Positions 22,611-31,493 are shown, counted from the stretch's first letter. The stretch: 34,556 nt of DNA from Ruminococcus flavefaciens (GCA_023663905.1 JAMPGO010000001.1:639448-674003), one strand, 5' to 3'. Notes: generated by a model from the letters alone, not told the origin. Translations and numbers: made by a program.

Positions 22611-23774
22611 TTACTTGCTGATAACTCTTACACGGATAACACCGTCAACAGCATTGATTGTGCCTTCCACAGAAGCAGGAACTTCGCCTGTAACATCAAG
22701 CATTGTATAAGCGAAATCGCCCTTGCTTGCATTAGCCATATTCTCGATATTGATTCCCTCGTTTCCTACAGCGGAAGTGATAGAAGCAATAGTTGTAGGC
22801 ACGTTCTTGTGGATTACGCAGATTTTTGTGCCGACAGCATTCATTGAGAGGTTCGGGTAGTTAACGCTGTTTCTGATATTGCCGTTCTCGATGTAGTCAA
22901 TGATTTCCTCAGCGGCCATAACAGCGCAGTTATCCTCGCTCTCAGGAGTTGAAGCACCGAGGTGCGGAAGAACGATAACGTTTTCCTCGCCGAGTACAAC
23001 ATCATCTGCAAAGTCTGTAACGTACTTTGCAACCTTACCAGCCTTGATAGCGGAAATTACAGCCTCGCTGTTGATAAGCTCGCCACGTGCAAGGTTAATG
23101 AGACGAACGCCGTCTTTCATAATGGCAATCTGCTCGGAGTCGATAGTATTCTTTGTCTGCGGAGTATACGGCATATGAATTGAGATATAGTCGCTGTTCT
23201 TGTAAAGCTCGTTGATGTCGGTAACAACCTTTACGGACGGCTCAAGGTGAAGAGCTGCGCCTACAGAGAGGTACGGGTCATAGCCGATAACTTTCATACC
23301 GAGAGCATCGGCAGCGTTTGCAATCTTACCGCCGATTGCGCCGAGACCGATGATACCGAGTGTTTTTCCTGCAATCTCAGGACCTGCAAACTTGGACTTA
23401 CCGCCCTCAACAGTCTTGGGAGCGTCCTCTGTGCCTTTGAGTGAAGCAGCCCACGCAGCAGCCTCTGTGATTTTTCTTGAAGCGAGAAGCAATGCACAGA
23501 TAGCGAGTTCCTTAACAGCATTGGAGTTAGCACCCGGAGTATTGAATACACAGATACCCTCCTGCGCACATCTGTCAACAGGAATGTTGTTTACACCTGC
23601 TCCTGCACGTGCAATACAGAGAAGCTTGTCGCCGAATGTCATATCGTGCATTTTTGCACTTCTTACCATAATAGCGTCAGGATTTGCGCAGTCATCGGCT
23701 ACAGCATACTTGCTCTTATCAAAAATATCTGTACCGATAGCAGAAATCTTGTTAAGTGTCTGAACGTTGAACAT
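22611..23774 (-). CDS. serA: D-3-phosphoglycerate dehydrogenase
   Basis: 387 residues, the short form with one ACT domain. It has RAGAGVNNIPVD, the NAD-binding GIIGLGAIGGKIANAA, the catalytic Arg in INLARGELIN, the catalytic His in LPHLGASTPES, and a C-terminal ACT domain (about 315-387: ICVIHKNVPTTIASI). It oxidises 3-phosphoglycerate to 3-phosphohydroxypyruvate, the first step of serine synthesis; the ACT domain may bind serine. AGAGG lies 9 bases before the start at 23774. It follows serC by 30 bases in one operon. Confidence 0.97.
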   Translation of the reverse strand: MFNVQTLNKISAIGTDIFDKSKYAVADDCANPDAIMVRSAKMHDMTFGDKLLCIARAGAGVNNIPVDRCAQEGICVFNTPGANSNAVKELAICALLLASRKITEAAAWAASLKGTEDAPKTVEGGKSKFAGPEIAGKTLGIIGLGAIGGKIANAADALGMKVIGYDPYLSVGAALHLEPSVKVVTDINELYKNSDYISIHMPYTPQTKNTIDSEQIAIMKDGVRLINLARGELINSEAVISAIKAGKVAKYVTDFADDVVLGEENVIVLPHLGASTPESEDNCAVMAAEEIIDYIENGNIRNSVNYPNLSMNAVGTKICVIHKNVPTTIASITSAVGNEGINIENMANASKGDFAYTMLDVTGEVPASVEGTINAVDGVIRVRVISK

Positions 23775-23804
23775 TTCAGTCTACCTCTTTCTTAAATTAT
23801 TTAA

Positions 23805-24890
23805 TCAGGAATTTTCTTCCTCAAATTTCTTCATAAACTCAACGAGCTTTTCAACACCCTCGATAGGCATAGCGTTGTAGATAGAAGCTCTCATACCGCC
23901 GACAGTTCTGTGACCCTTGAGGTTCTCGAAACCTGCTGCCTTTGATTCAGCAACAAACTTCTTGTCAAGCTCGTCGTTTCCTGTAACGAAGGGAACGTTC
24001 ATAAGTGAACGGTCAGCCTTTTCAACAGTAGCCTTGAACATCTTGCTCTGGTCAAGGAAATCATAGAGAATAGCAGCCTTCTTTTCGTTGTGAGCCTTCA
24101 TAGCCTCGAGACCGCCCATTTTCTTAATCCACTTGAATACCTTTCCGCAGATGTAAATACCATAGCAAGGCGGAGTGTTGTAGAGTGAATCGTTGTCAGC
24201 CTGAATCTTCCAGTCCATCATTGTAGGTGTGCATTTAAGCGCAGGACCGTCAGCAATCAAGTCCTCACGGACAATAACAATCTGAACACCTGAAGGACCA
24301 ACGTTCTTCTGAACACCGCCGTAAATAACACCGTACTTTGTAACGTCAACAGGCTCGGAAAGGAAACAGGATGAAACGTCAGCAACAAGCTCCTTGCCCT
24401 TTGTGTTCGGGAGAGTCTTGAATTTTGTACCGTAGATAGTGTTATTCTCGCATATGTAAACATAGTCTGCATCTTCGGGAATATCAAGGTCGGAACAGTC
24501 AGGGATGTATGAGAATGTCTTATCAGCCGAAGAAGCAACTGCTACAGCCTCGCCGTATTTCTGAGCTTCCTGATAAGCCTTTTTAGCCCACTGTCCTGTG
24601 ATGATGTATGCAGCCTTTCCGTTCTTCATAAGGTTCATAGGAACGCCTGCGAAGAGAAGTGAAGCACCGCCCTGTAAGAATATAACCTTGTAGTTGTCAG
24701 GGATATTCATAAGGTCACGTAAATCCTGTTCAGCTTCCTTGATGATAGTATCATAAGCCTTTGAACGGTGGGACATCTCCATTACGGACATACCTGTACC
24801 CTTGTAGTCAAGCATTTCGTCTCTTGCTTCTTCGAGAACTTCTTCCGGAAGAACAGCAGGACCTGCACTGAAGTTATAAACTCTGCTCAT
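23805..24890 (-). CDS. serC: Phosphoserine aminotransferase
   Basis: 361 residues from ATG 24890 (MSRVYNFSAGPAVLPEEV), with GGAGG 8 bases upstream; the longer frame to 24953 would run through the leader. The SerC motifs include FSAGPA, GGASLLFAGVPMNL, ADVSSCFLSEPVDV followed by YGGVQKNVGPSG with the PLP-binding Lys, and GHRTVGGMRASIYNAM at the C-terminus. It converts 3-phosphohydroxypyruvate and glutamate to phosphoserine and 2-oxoglutarate. It is the first gene of the serC-serA operon; no serB was seen in the window. Confidence 0.97.
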   Translation of the reverse strand: MSRVYNFSAGPAVLPEEVLEEARDEMLDYKGTGMSVMEMSHRSKAYDTIIKEAEQDLRDLMNIPDNYKVIFLQGGASLLFAGVPMNLMKNGKAAYIITGQWAKKAYQEAQKYGEAVAVASSADKTFSYIPDCSDLDIPEDADYVYICENNTIYGTKFKTLPNTKGKELVADVSSCFLSEPVDVTKYGVIYGGVQKNVGPSGVQIVIVREDLIADGPALKCTPTMMDWKIQADNDSLYNTPPCYGIYICGKVFKWIKKMGGLEAMKAHNEKKAAILYDFLDQSKMFKATVEKADRSLMNVPFVTGNDELDKKFVAESKAAGFENLKGHRTVGGMRASIYNAMPIEGVEKLVEFMKKFEEENS

Positions 24891-24968
24891 TATAAAAACC
24901 TCCATAAAAAATATATCAGAACATAATTTTAATAATAATTCTGATGTCAGCAACAGCCATACATCTAT

Positions 24969-24997
24969 ATTATACTATCATTGACAAAATAAGTCAA
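24969..24997 (-). promoter_or_regulatory. Promoter of the serC-serA operon
   Basis: Minus strand: TTGACT (24997-24992), 17-base spacer, TATAAT (24974-24969). An inverted repeat ATTGAC/GTCAAT (24980-24998) overlaps the -35. The leader of about 70 nt has a 7-base ATCAGAA/TTCTGAT hairpin just before the ribosome binding site. Confidence 0.87.
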
Positions 24998-25057
24998 TAT
25001 CTATTGCGATTTTTTTTGTAAAATTAACGGGAATTTCAGATGTTTGTTACCCGCAGT

Positions 25058-25085
25058 AAACAAAGACGGCAGAAAATCCGCCGTC
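25058..25085 (-). terminator. Terminator of metG
   Basis: Stem GACGGCGG/CTGCCGTC with one G-T pair and an ATTTT loop, followed by TTTGTTT on the minus strand. Confidence 0.78.
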
Positions 25086-25104
25086 CGTTGCTTAATTAAT
25101 TCAT

Positions 25105-27072
25105 TTATCTTATCTTCGAGCCGACAGGAATGCTGTCGTCAACAAAAATAACCTTGATTCCGTCAGGAGTATCGGCGGCGCAAATCATACCGTTGCTTTC
25201 AACACCACGGAGCTTCACGGGCTTGAGATTAGCAATAAGCTGGATTTTTCTGCCGATTAAATCTTCGGGCGAATAATACTGTGCAATGCCTGAAACAACC
25301 TGTCTGCCACCCATACCGTCATCAAGCTGTAAGCAGAGAAGCTTGTCGGATTTCTTCACCTTTTCTGCGGAGAGTACCTTTGCAACACGGATTTCAACCT
25401 TTGCAAAATCATCAATAGTAATCTCGGGCGCAAGCTCGATTTCCTGCGGAGCTTCACCCTTTTCCTCAGCGGAAAGCTTGGACTGCGCTTCGGTCATATT
25501 CTTCTGAATGATAGCGTTAAGTTCCTCGATTTCCTTGTTTACGTCAATACGTGGAAAGAGAATCTCGCCCTTGTGAACAGTAACGTTCTCGGGAAGTATT
25601 CCGAATACAGACAGCTTGCCATACTCAACATCGGATTCAGTAGCGCCAATCTGCTCCCATACCTTCGGCATAGTCGTCGGCATAAACGGGCTGAGAAGTG
25701 CGGAAATAATTCTGATAGCGTCGAGAAGATTATAGAGAACAGTCGCAAGCCTTGCCTTTTTAGTCTCATCCTTGCCGAGCTTCCACGGTTCGGTCTCGTC
25801 AATATACTTGTTTGCACGGTCAACAGCCTTGAAAATCTCTTCAAGAGCCTGCTTGATTTTAGTCTCGTCCATATGCTTCTCAACTTCCGCAAAAGAATTG
25901 AGTACGACGGACTTGAAATCATCATCAAGCGCATCGGCTTCACGCTCTGTGGGAAGAGTACCGCCGAAATACTTATCAGCCATTGCAACGGTCCTTGAAA
26001 CAAGATTGCCGAAGCCGTTTGCGAGGTCTGAATTGATTCTGTTAATCATAATTTCGTTGGAAAACGAGCTGTCCGCACCGAGAGCCATTTCACGAAGTAT
26101 GTGGTATCTGATAGAGTCACAGCCGTAACGTTCGCCGAGTACAAACGGGTCAACAACATTGCCGAGAGATTTGCTCATCTTTTCGCCGTTGAACGTAATC
26201 CAGCCGTGTACAGCGAGGTGCTTAGGAAGCTCAACATCGAGCGCCATAAGGATAGCAGGCCAGATAATAGCGTGGAATCGCATAATATCCTTTGCAACCA
26301 TATGGACATCGGCAGACCAGTATTTATCAAAATCGTTGTACTTGTCATTCATATAGCCGAGAGCTGAAATATAGTTTGAAAGTGCGTCAATCCAGACATA
26401 GACAACGTGCTTGTCATCGAAAGTCACAGGGATTCCCCACTTGAATGTAGTTCTTGATACGCATAAATCCTCGAGACCGGGCTTTATAAAGTTGTTTACC
26501 AGCTCCAGCGCACGTGTTTTCGGGCGGAGGTAGTCGGTTTCGGTGAGAAGCTTTTCAATGCGCTCGGCAAACGGAGACATCTTGAAGAAATAAGCCTCTT
26601 CTTTGGCAAATGCAACAGGTCTGTGGCACTCGGGACAACAGCCGTTTTCGTCAAGCTGTGAATCAGTCCAGAAGCTCTCGCAGGGAGTGCAGTATTTTCC
26701 CGAATATTCGCCTTTATAGATATATCCCTTATCGTAGAGGGTCTTGAAAATCTTCTGCACGGTTTCAACGTGATAGTCGTCGGTAGTTCTGATAAATCTG
26801 TCATAGCTGATATTCATATAGCTCCACAGGCTCTTAAATTTTCCGACGATTTCATCAACAAATTCCTTCGGAGTAATGCCCTTTTCGGCGGCTTTCTGCT
26901 CAATTTTAAGACCGTGTTCGTCCGTACCGGTAAGGAACATTACATCATAACCCTGCATTCGCTTGAAACGGGCAATGGAATCGCAGGCAACTGTAGTATA
27001 GCAGTGACCTATGTGAGGGTTGCCCGACGGATAATAGATAGGCGTGGTGATATAAAAGGGTTTTTTTGACAT
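25105..27072 (-). CDS. metG: Methionyl-tRNA synthetase
   Basis: 655 residues from ATG 27072 (MSKKPFYITTPIYYPSG), with TTGGAG upstream; the longer frame to 27090 overlaps that site. Class I motifs are PHIGHCYTT (HIGH) and GEKMSKSLGN (KMSKS). A four-Cys zinc knuckle is in YCTPCESFW...GCCPECHRP. The C-terminal tRNA-binding (EMAP/CsaA-like) domain (about 545-655) contains EIRVAKVLSAEKV and NLKPVKLRGVESNGMI. It charges tRNA-Met in the cytoplasm. It is a single-gene transcript with a short leader, too short for a T-box or SAM riboswitch. Confidence 0.98.
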   Translation of the reverse strand: MSKKPFYITTPIYYPSGNPHIGHCYTTVACDSIARFKRMQGYDVMFLTGTDEHGLKIEQKAAEKGITPKEFVDEIVGKFKSLWSYMNISYDRFIRTTDDYHVETVQKIFKTLYDKGYIYKGEYSGKYCTPCESFWTDSQLDENGCCPECHRPVAFAKEEAYFFKMSPFAERIEKLLTETDYLRPKTRALELVNNFIKPGLEDLCVSRTTFKWGIPVTFDDKHVVYVWIDALSNYISALGYMNDKYNDFDKYWSADVHMVAKDIMRFHAIIWPAILMALDVELPKHLAVHGWITFNGEKMSKSLGNVVDPFVLGERYGCDSIRYHILREMALGADSSFSNEIMINRINSDLANGFGNLVSRTVAMADKYFGGTLPTEREADALDDDFKSVVLNSFAEVEKHMDETKIKQALEEIFKAVDRANKYIDETEPWKLGKDETKKARLATVLYNLLDAIRIISALLSPFMPTTMPKVWEQIGATESDVEYGKLSVFGILPENVTVHKGEILFPRIDVNKEIEELNAIIQKNMTEAQSKLSAEEKGEAPQEIELAPEITIDDFAKVEIRVAKVLSAEKVKKSDKLLCLQLDDGMGGRQVVSGIAQYYSPEDLIGRKIQLIANLKPVKLRGVESNGMICAADTPDGIKVIFVDDSIPVGSKIR

Positions 27073-27124
27073 AAAAATCGCTCCAATCAAATAAATTAAT
27101 CCGCAAAGGGAACGGACTATTAGT

Positions 27125-27153
27125 ATTATAACACAAAAAAATGAATTTGTCTA
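27125..27153 (-). promoter_or_regulatory. Promoter of metG
   Basis: Minus strand: TAGACA (27153-27148), 17-base spacer, extended -10 TGT-TATAAT ending at 27125. It diverges from the GH25 promoter about 20 bases away. Confidence 0.83.
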
Positions 27154-27171
27154 TGATTTTTCAAAAAATTA

Positions 27172-27200
27172 TTGACTTATTTGCAAAAATAGGGTATTAT
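27172..27200 (+). promoter_or_regulatory. Promoter of the GH25-manA operon
   Basis: TTGACT (27172-27177), 17-base spacer, TATTAT (27195-27200); a TATAAT three bases further on is an alternative -10 with a 20-base spacer. Confidence 0.72.
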
Positions 27201-27233
27201 AATATCAGTGTATGAACGGATAAGGAGATATTA

Positions 27234-27953
27234 ATGAAGAATAAAAAACAAATTGCTTTTTCTGCCGTCGGAGGATTGCTGACGGCTGTAACAGTTTTTT
27301 TCGGGGCTGTATTTTCCACAGCCCAGCCAAGCAGAATAAAGTACCCTGTTTTCGGGGTGGACGTTTCAAACTATCAGGGCGAGATAAACTGGCAGACCAT
27401 AGAAAAACAGGGTGTGAAATTCGCCTTCATCAAAGCAACGGAGGGAAGCGGTCACGTTGACGAATCCGTGCGGACTAATCTACAGAATATCGCCGAAACA
27501 AACGTCCGCAAGTCCTGCTATCACTTTTTCAGCTTCGACAGTGCGGGCGAAACTCAGGCGGAGAATTTTATTGCAACGGTCGGCAAAGATGAAATAGATA
27601 TGCCTCCTGTTGTGGATATTGAATACTACGGCGACAAATCGGACAACAAGCCGAGCTGTGAGGAAGCGGAAAAGATACTCACTCCCCTGCTTGATATGCT
27701 GGAAGATTACTACGGCACAAAGCCGATAATATACACAACTCTTCCTGTGTATTACAGATATATCCACAAAAACTACAGCGACTATCCTCTGTGGCTTCGC
27801 TGTACGCAGTTTGAACCCGATTTATTTGAGTGGGATTTCTGGCAGTACAGCGACAAGGGAATGCTTGACGGCTACGACGGTCACGAACCCTGCATTGATT
27901 ACAACGTTTTCTGCGGAACTGTGGAGGAATTTGAGAAATACTATGATATTTAA
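27234..27953 (+). CDS. GH25 family lysozyme (N-acetylmuramidase)
   Basis: 239 residues. An N-terminal membrane anchor or signal (about 7-30) is followed by a GH25 domain over the rest: FGVDVSNYQGEINW with the first conserved Asp, KFAFIKATEGSGHVDE, CYHFFSFDSAGETQAENF, VVDIEYYG with the catalytic Asp/Glu pair, PIIYTTLPVYYRY and WDFWQYSDKG. GH25 enzymes cut the muramic acid-glucosamine bond of peptidoglycan. With a single anchor and no wall-binding domain it probably acts on the cell's own wall. AAGGAG lies 7 bases before the start. The 3' end overlaps manA by 11 bases. Confidence 0.94.
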   Translation: MKNKKQIAFSAVGGLLTAVTVFFGAVFSTAQPSRIKYPVFGVDVSNYQGEINWQTIEKQGVKFAFIKATEGSGHVDESVRTNLQNIAETNVRKSCYHFFSFDSAGETQAENFIATVGKDEIDMPPVVDIEYYGDKSDNKPSCEEAEKILTPLLDMLEDYYGTKPIIYTTLPVYYRYIHKNYSDYPLWLRCTQFEPDLFEWDFWQYSDKGMLDGYDGHEPCIDYNVFCGTVEEFEKYYDI

Positions 27954-28857
27954 ATTAAAAGCACCTGTCAAGGACTATATATGGGGCGGTACTAGGCTAA
28001 GCGAGGAGTACAATAAGCCAAAAGAAGGCGAGACAGTCGCCGAAAGCTGGGAACTAAGCTGTCATCACGACGGTCTCAGCATTATAGACGGTATGGATAT
28101 TCCGCTTGTGGAGTACCTCGCAGAACACCCCGAAGCTATGGGCGAAAACTGCCGTAAATTCGACGATTTCCCGATATTAATCAAGCTTATTGACGCAAGG
28201 GATAATCTGTCCGTGCAGGTTCACCCGAATGAAAAATACGCACAGGAACACGAGGGCGAACACGGCAAAACCGAAATGTGGTATATTATCGACTGCGAGC
28301 CTGATTCGTCTATTATCTACGGCTTCAGGGACAAAATCAGCAAAAAGGATTTCCGTCAGGCGATTGAAAACAACACGCTTCTTGATAAGCTCAATGTTGT
28401 GCCTGTGCATAAGGGCGATGTGTTTCTGATTAGGGCAGGTACACTTCACGCAATCGGCAAAGGCTGTCTTATTGCGGAAATCCAGCAGAGTTCAAATGTG
28501 ACGTACAGGGTGTATGACTACAACAGAGGCAGGGAACTTCATATAGACAAGGCACTTGACGTAACACAACGTACTTCCCTGCCTGCTCCTGAACAGAATC
28601 ACGAAAAAAATCTCCTTGCAGAATGTGAATATTTCAAGGTGTACAAGGAAGATATAAAAAGAAAAAGCAAATGGCACAAAAATGAAAAATCATTTACTCA
28701 TATCCTGATACTTGACGGCTATTGTGAAATAATTTCATTTTATGGCGATGGCTATGCTCAGTTATACAGTGCAGGAAAAGGCGACAGCTTTTTTTTAGAA
28801 GCCGGCGATAACTGGTATATAAAAGGAAGATGCAGTGTAATCTATACTACGATATGA
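27943..28857 (+). CDS. manA: Mannose-6-phosphate isomerase, type I (short form)
   Basis: 304 residues from ATG 27943, inside the end of the GH25 gene; the frame further up is a shadow of that gene. GGAGG lies 15 bases upstream, a long gap, so coupling to GH25 translation is likely. Zinc ligands are seen in SVQVHPNEKYA (Gln, His), HGKTEMWYI (Glu) and AGTLHAIG (His); the conserved Arg lies in VTYRVYDYNR. It interconverts mannose-6-phosphate and fructose-6-phosphate, which fits growth on mannan released by the GH26 enzyme in this window. The length is typical of Firmicutes forms. Confidence 0.95.
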   Translation: MIFKLKAPVKDYIWGGTRLSEEYNKPKEGETVAESWELSCHHDGLSIIDGMDIPLVEYLAEHPEAMGENCRKFDDFPILIKLIDARDNLSVQVHPNEKYAQEHEGEHGKTEMWYIIDCEPDSSIIYGFRDKISKKDFRQAIENNTLLDKLNVVPVHKGDVFLIRAGTLHAIGKGCLIAEIQQSSNVTYRVYDYNRGRELHIDKALDVTQRTSLPAPEQNHEKNLLAECEYFKVYKEDIKRKSKWHKNEKSFTHILILDGYCEIISFYGDGYAQLYSAGKGDSFFLEAGDNWYIKGRCSVIYTTI

Positions 28858-28858
28858 C

Positions 28859-28887
28859 TTGACATAATCGGAAATATACGGTAAAAT
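28859..28887 (+). promoter_or_regulatory. Promoter of the second LRR-dockerin gene
   Basis: TTGACA (28859-28864), 17-base spacer, TAAAAT (28882-28887). The -35 starts one base after the manA stop. No terminator for manA is visible. Confidence 0.85.
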
Positions 28888-28922
28888 ATATATAGATTAT
28901 TTTCCTGAACGGAGGATTTTTT

Positions 28923-29963
28923 ATGAAAATAAGAAAAATTATCGCAGGAATTATGACATCCGCACTCCTGCTCAATACAGCGCCTGTTTGCAGTAATAAT
29001 TTCCGCCTCATAACAAATGCGGAATCTCTTGATTATGTTATTGATTATACAACAGGCACTTATGAAAACCTCCAGTATAAAAAATACAGCGACTACATCG
29101 AGATTTCGGATTGTGATAAATCCGTAACAGAAATTATAATTCCTTCCGAAATAGATGATTTACCTGTTACAACTATCGGCAATGGTGCATTCGGCAAATG
29201 TACAAGTCTTATATCAGTAACAATCCCCGACAGCGTTACAATCATTGATGGCAATGCATTCATCGGCTGTACAAACCTTACATCAATAAACATTCCTGAC
29301 AGCATTACAAGTATCGGCTACAGTGCATTTTTCATCTGTTCAAGTCTGAAATCAATAACAATCCCTTATGGTGTTACAGAAATTGGTGAAAATACATTCT
29401 CCGGCTGTACAAGTCTTACATCAATAACAATTCCCGACAGTGTTACATCTATCGACACCAGTGCATTCCACAACTGCAAAAGTCTGTTGTCAATAACAAT
29501 TCCTGACAGTGTTACAAGCATTGGCGGATATGCATTCCGTAACTGTACAAGCCTTACGTCAATAACAATTTCCAATAATGTTACAAGTATTGGTCAATAT
29601 GCATTCCGTGACTGTACAAATCTGAAATCAGTAACAATAAAAAATCCTGAATGTAAAATATATGACAATGAGTATACTATAAATATTGGCATAATATATG
29701 GCTATGAAAATTCAACTGCACAGGCATATGCCGAAAAATACGGCTATACATTTGAGGTTTTAGACGAAGCACCTGAAATCGGGACAGGCGATATAAACGG
29801 AAACGGTACTACAGATGTTGCCGATTTGGTACTCCTGAACAGGCACATACTCGCACAGATAACGCTTACGGCACAGCAGTGCGAAAGAGCCGATTTATGC
29901 AAAGACGACAGAATTGATATATCTGACGTTATTGAACTCAGAAAACTTGTCACGTCCGATTAA
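28923..29963 (+). CDS. BspA-type LRR protein with dockerin
   Basis: 346 residues. Signal peptide (about 1-33), a short domain (GTYENLQYKKYSDYIEIS) nearly shared with the LRR protein at 1-795, seven LRR_5 repeats (about 80-245), then YENSTAQAYAEKYGYTFEVL, the usual cap of BspA arrays. The C-terminal dockerin (about 285-346) has GDINGNGTTDVADLVLLNRHIL and a second repeat, LCKDDRIDISDVIELRKLV. The LRR part suggests binding to protein or carbohydrate at the surface, and the dockerin suggests attachment through a cohesin. GGAGG lies before the ATG at 28923. It is a single-gene unit. Confidence 0.93.
   Translation: MKIRKIIAGIMTSALLLNTAPVCSNNFRLITNAESLDYVIDYTTGTYENLQYKKYSDYIEISDCDKSVTEIIIPSEIDDLPVTTIGNGAFGKCTSLISVTIPDSVTIIDGNAFIGCTNLTSINIPDSITSIGYSAFFICSSLKSITIPYGVTEIGENTFSGCTSLTSITIPDSVTSIDTSAFHNCKSLLSITIPDSVTSIGGYAFRNCTSLTSITISNNVTSIGQYAFRDCTNLKSVTIKNPECKIYDNEYTINIGIIYGYENSTAQAYAEKYGYTFEVLDEAPEIGTGDINGNGTTDVADLVLLNRHILAQITLTAQQCERADLCKDDRIDISDVIELRKLVTSD
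29180..29640 (+). repeat. Tandem 69-bp coding repeats of the second LRR array
   Basis: Direct repeats with a 69-base period (core encoding SLTSITIPDSVTSI). They are homologous to the repeats at 1-548 but in opposite orientation. Confidence 0.8.
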
Positions 29964-29965
29964 TT

Positions 29966-30008
29966 ATCAGCTTAAATTTTTACTCACGCACTTGACATCA
30001 GCTTAAAT
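29966..30008. promoter_or_regulatory. Direct repeats at the glucokinase promoter
   Basis: The 12-mer ATCAGCTTAAAT occurs at 29966-29977 and again at 29997-30008, 31 bases apart (about three helical turns). The second copy covers the end of the -35 and the spacer. It looks like a two-site operator. Confidence 0.5.
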
Positions 30009-30020
30009 ATATGATATAAT
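29992..30020 (+). promoter_or_regulatory. Promoter of the glucokinase gene
   Basis: TTGACA (29992-29997), 17-base spacer, TATAAT (30015-30020): a full consensus promoter. Confidence 0.92.
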
Positions 30021-30055
30021 ATTGATAAATTATTTTATAAACGGAGGAAATTTTT

Positions 30056-31012
30056 ATGAAATACTATGTGGGAATCGACCTTGGCGGTACTAATATCGTT
30101 GCAGGCGTTGTTGATGAGGATTACAACATCATCGCAAAGGCAAGCACAAAGACAAACTGCCCTCGTCCCGACAAGGAAATTGCTGACGATATGGCTAAAA
30201 TGGCTTTACAGGCTGTTGCTAATGCAAATCTCACAATTGACGACATCGAGTGGATTGGTATCGGCACACCCGGTATCGCAAACAGCGCAACAGGTATCAT
30301 CGAATTTGCAGGAAATCTCGGATTCGTTAATACTCCTATGGTGAAGTACATCAAGGAGACTATTGACAAGCCCGTATTTATCGAGAACGACGCTAATGCC
30401 GCCGCTTACGGCGAGTACGTTGCAGGTGCTGCAAAGGGTGCAAAGAATGCTGTATGTATCACTCTCGGCACAGGTGTCGGCGGTGGAATTATCGTTGACG
30501 GCAAAATCTATGCAGGCTCAAACTTTGCAGGCGCTGAAATCGGTCACACTGTTATCGAAGTTGACGGCGTACAGTGTTCCTGCGGAAGAAAAGGCTGTTT
30601 CGAGGCTTATTCCTCTGCAACAGGTCTTATCCGTATGACAAAAGAGGCTATCGCTGAACACCCTGACTGCAAAATGGCTGAATCGGCTAACGAAAAGGGT
30701 AAGGTTACTGCTCGCACTTCTTTTGACTGCATGAGAGCAGGGGACAAGTACGCTAAGGCTGTCGTTGACAAGTACATAAAGTACCTCGCAGCAGGTATCA
30801 CGAACACAATCAACATCTTCCAGCCTGATGTGCTTTGTATCGGCGGCGGCGTATGCAATGAGGGCGACCCGCTTCTTCTTCCTGTAAAGGCACTCGTTCA
30901 GAGTGAGGATTTCGCAAGAAATTCCGCAAAGAATACTAAAATCGTTATCGCTGAACTCGGCAACGACGCTGGTATCATAGGAGCTGCTTTCTTAGGTAAG
31001 GCTAATGCATAA
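30056..31012 (+). CDS. glcK: ROK-family glucokinase
   Basis: 318 residues. N-terminal ATP site GIDLGGTNIVAGVVD; sugar-binding IENDANAAAYGEY with catalytic Asp; LGTGVGGGIIVDGKIYAG; EIGHTVIEVDG; and the ROK zinc motif CSCGRKGCFEAYSSA. It phosphorylates glucose with ATP in the cytoplasm. There is no N-terminal helix-turn-helix, so it is a kinase rather than a NagC-type repressor. GGAGG lies 9 bases before the start. The gene overlaps the next by 8 bases. Direct repeats at its promoter suggest regulation. Confidence 0.96.
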   Translation: MKYYVGIDLGGTNIVAGVVDEDYNIIAKASTKTNCPRPDKEIADDMAKMALQAVANANLTIDDIEWIGIGTPGIANSATGIIEFAGNLGFVNTPMVKYIKETIDKPVFIENDANAAAYGEYVAGAAKGAKNAVCITLGTGVGGGIIVDGKIYAGSNFAGAEIGHTVIEVDGVQCSCGRKGCFEAYSSATGLIRMTKEAIAEHPDCKMAESANEKGKVTARTSFDCMRAGDKYAKAVVDKYIKYLAAGITNTINIFQPDVLCIGGGVCNEGDPLLLPVKALVQSEDFARNSAKNTKIVIAELGNDAGIIGAAFLGKANA

Positions 31013-31367
31013 AAGAAATAATCCTATGACTATCCATGCGGAACGTGACAGCGTATGTATGGGCGATGACTGCAATGCTCCGAACGCAGAGGAACTTCCG
31101 TACAATTCTGATGAATGTCTCTATGAATTTCTTGTAAACAGGGTAGCGAAATATGTCCCGAAATGCACTGAATCCGTATGGGTTATCCTAAATTACTCAA
31201 ATAAGAAAGTCGGCTATATTACATTTGATAAGAACTGTGATATAACCTGTACGCTCGCAATCAAGAATACTTATGTCTATAAACTGGGCGGTTCGATATT
31301 CTGTAGAAAATACAGCTACAGAGAAATCGAGGAAAAACACCCTGAATACAAAAGCTTATTAAAATAA
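31005..31367 (+). CDS. Small Cys-containing protein of unknown function, coupled to glucokinase
   Basis: 120 residues from ATG 31005, overlapping the glucokinase stop; an ATG at 31026 is a possible alternative without a clear ribosome binding site. No signal peptide or membrane segment. The N-terminal part has HAERDSVCMGDDCNAPN, with a C-x4-C pair and acidic residues, then a predicted helix (DECLYEFLVNRVAKYV) and beta strands (VWVILNYSNKKVGYITF, CTLAIKNTYVYKL) ending in SIFCRKYSYREIEEKHPEY. I have the impression that related small proteins with SVCMGDDC occur in other Ruminococcus genomes, but cannot confirm it. Function unknown. A strong terminator follows. Confidence 0.8.
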   Translation: MHKRNNPMTIHAERDSVCMGDDCNAPNAEELPYNSDECLYEFLVNRVAKYVPKCTESVWVILNYSNKKVGYITFDKNCDITCTLAIKNTYVYKLGGSIFCRKYSYREIEEKHPEYKSLLK

Positions 31368-31372
31368 AATTT

Positions 31373-31426
31373 CGGCTGTATGCACAAATTTTCATGATGA
31401 TTTTTGTGCATACGGCTGATTTTTTT
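31373..31426 (+). terminator. Terminator of the glucokinase operon
   Basis: A 16-bp stem (31373-31388 with 31403-31418, two wobble pairs), 14-base loop, then seven T. Confidence 0.9.
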
Positions 31427-31493
31427 ATCTCCTGCAACAAAATCCCATTTTTTTTACACTGTATTTATGAATTAATTCAAAGGAGGGATTTTA

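Noticed and set aside
24891-24960. Leader peptide of 14 codons before serC
   Set aside because: Its ATG lies at the predicted transcription start with no ribosome binding site, and it has no Ser codons.
27073-27130. T-box or SAM riboswitch before metG
   Set aside because: The predicted leader is about 45 nt, too short, and lacks T-box or SAM-box motifs.
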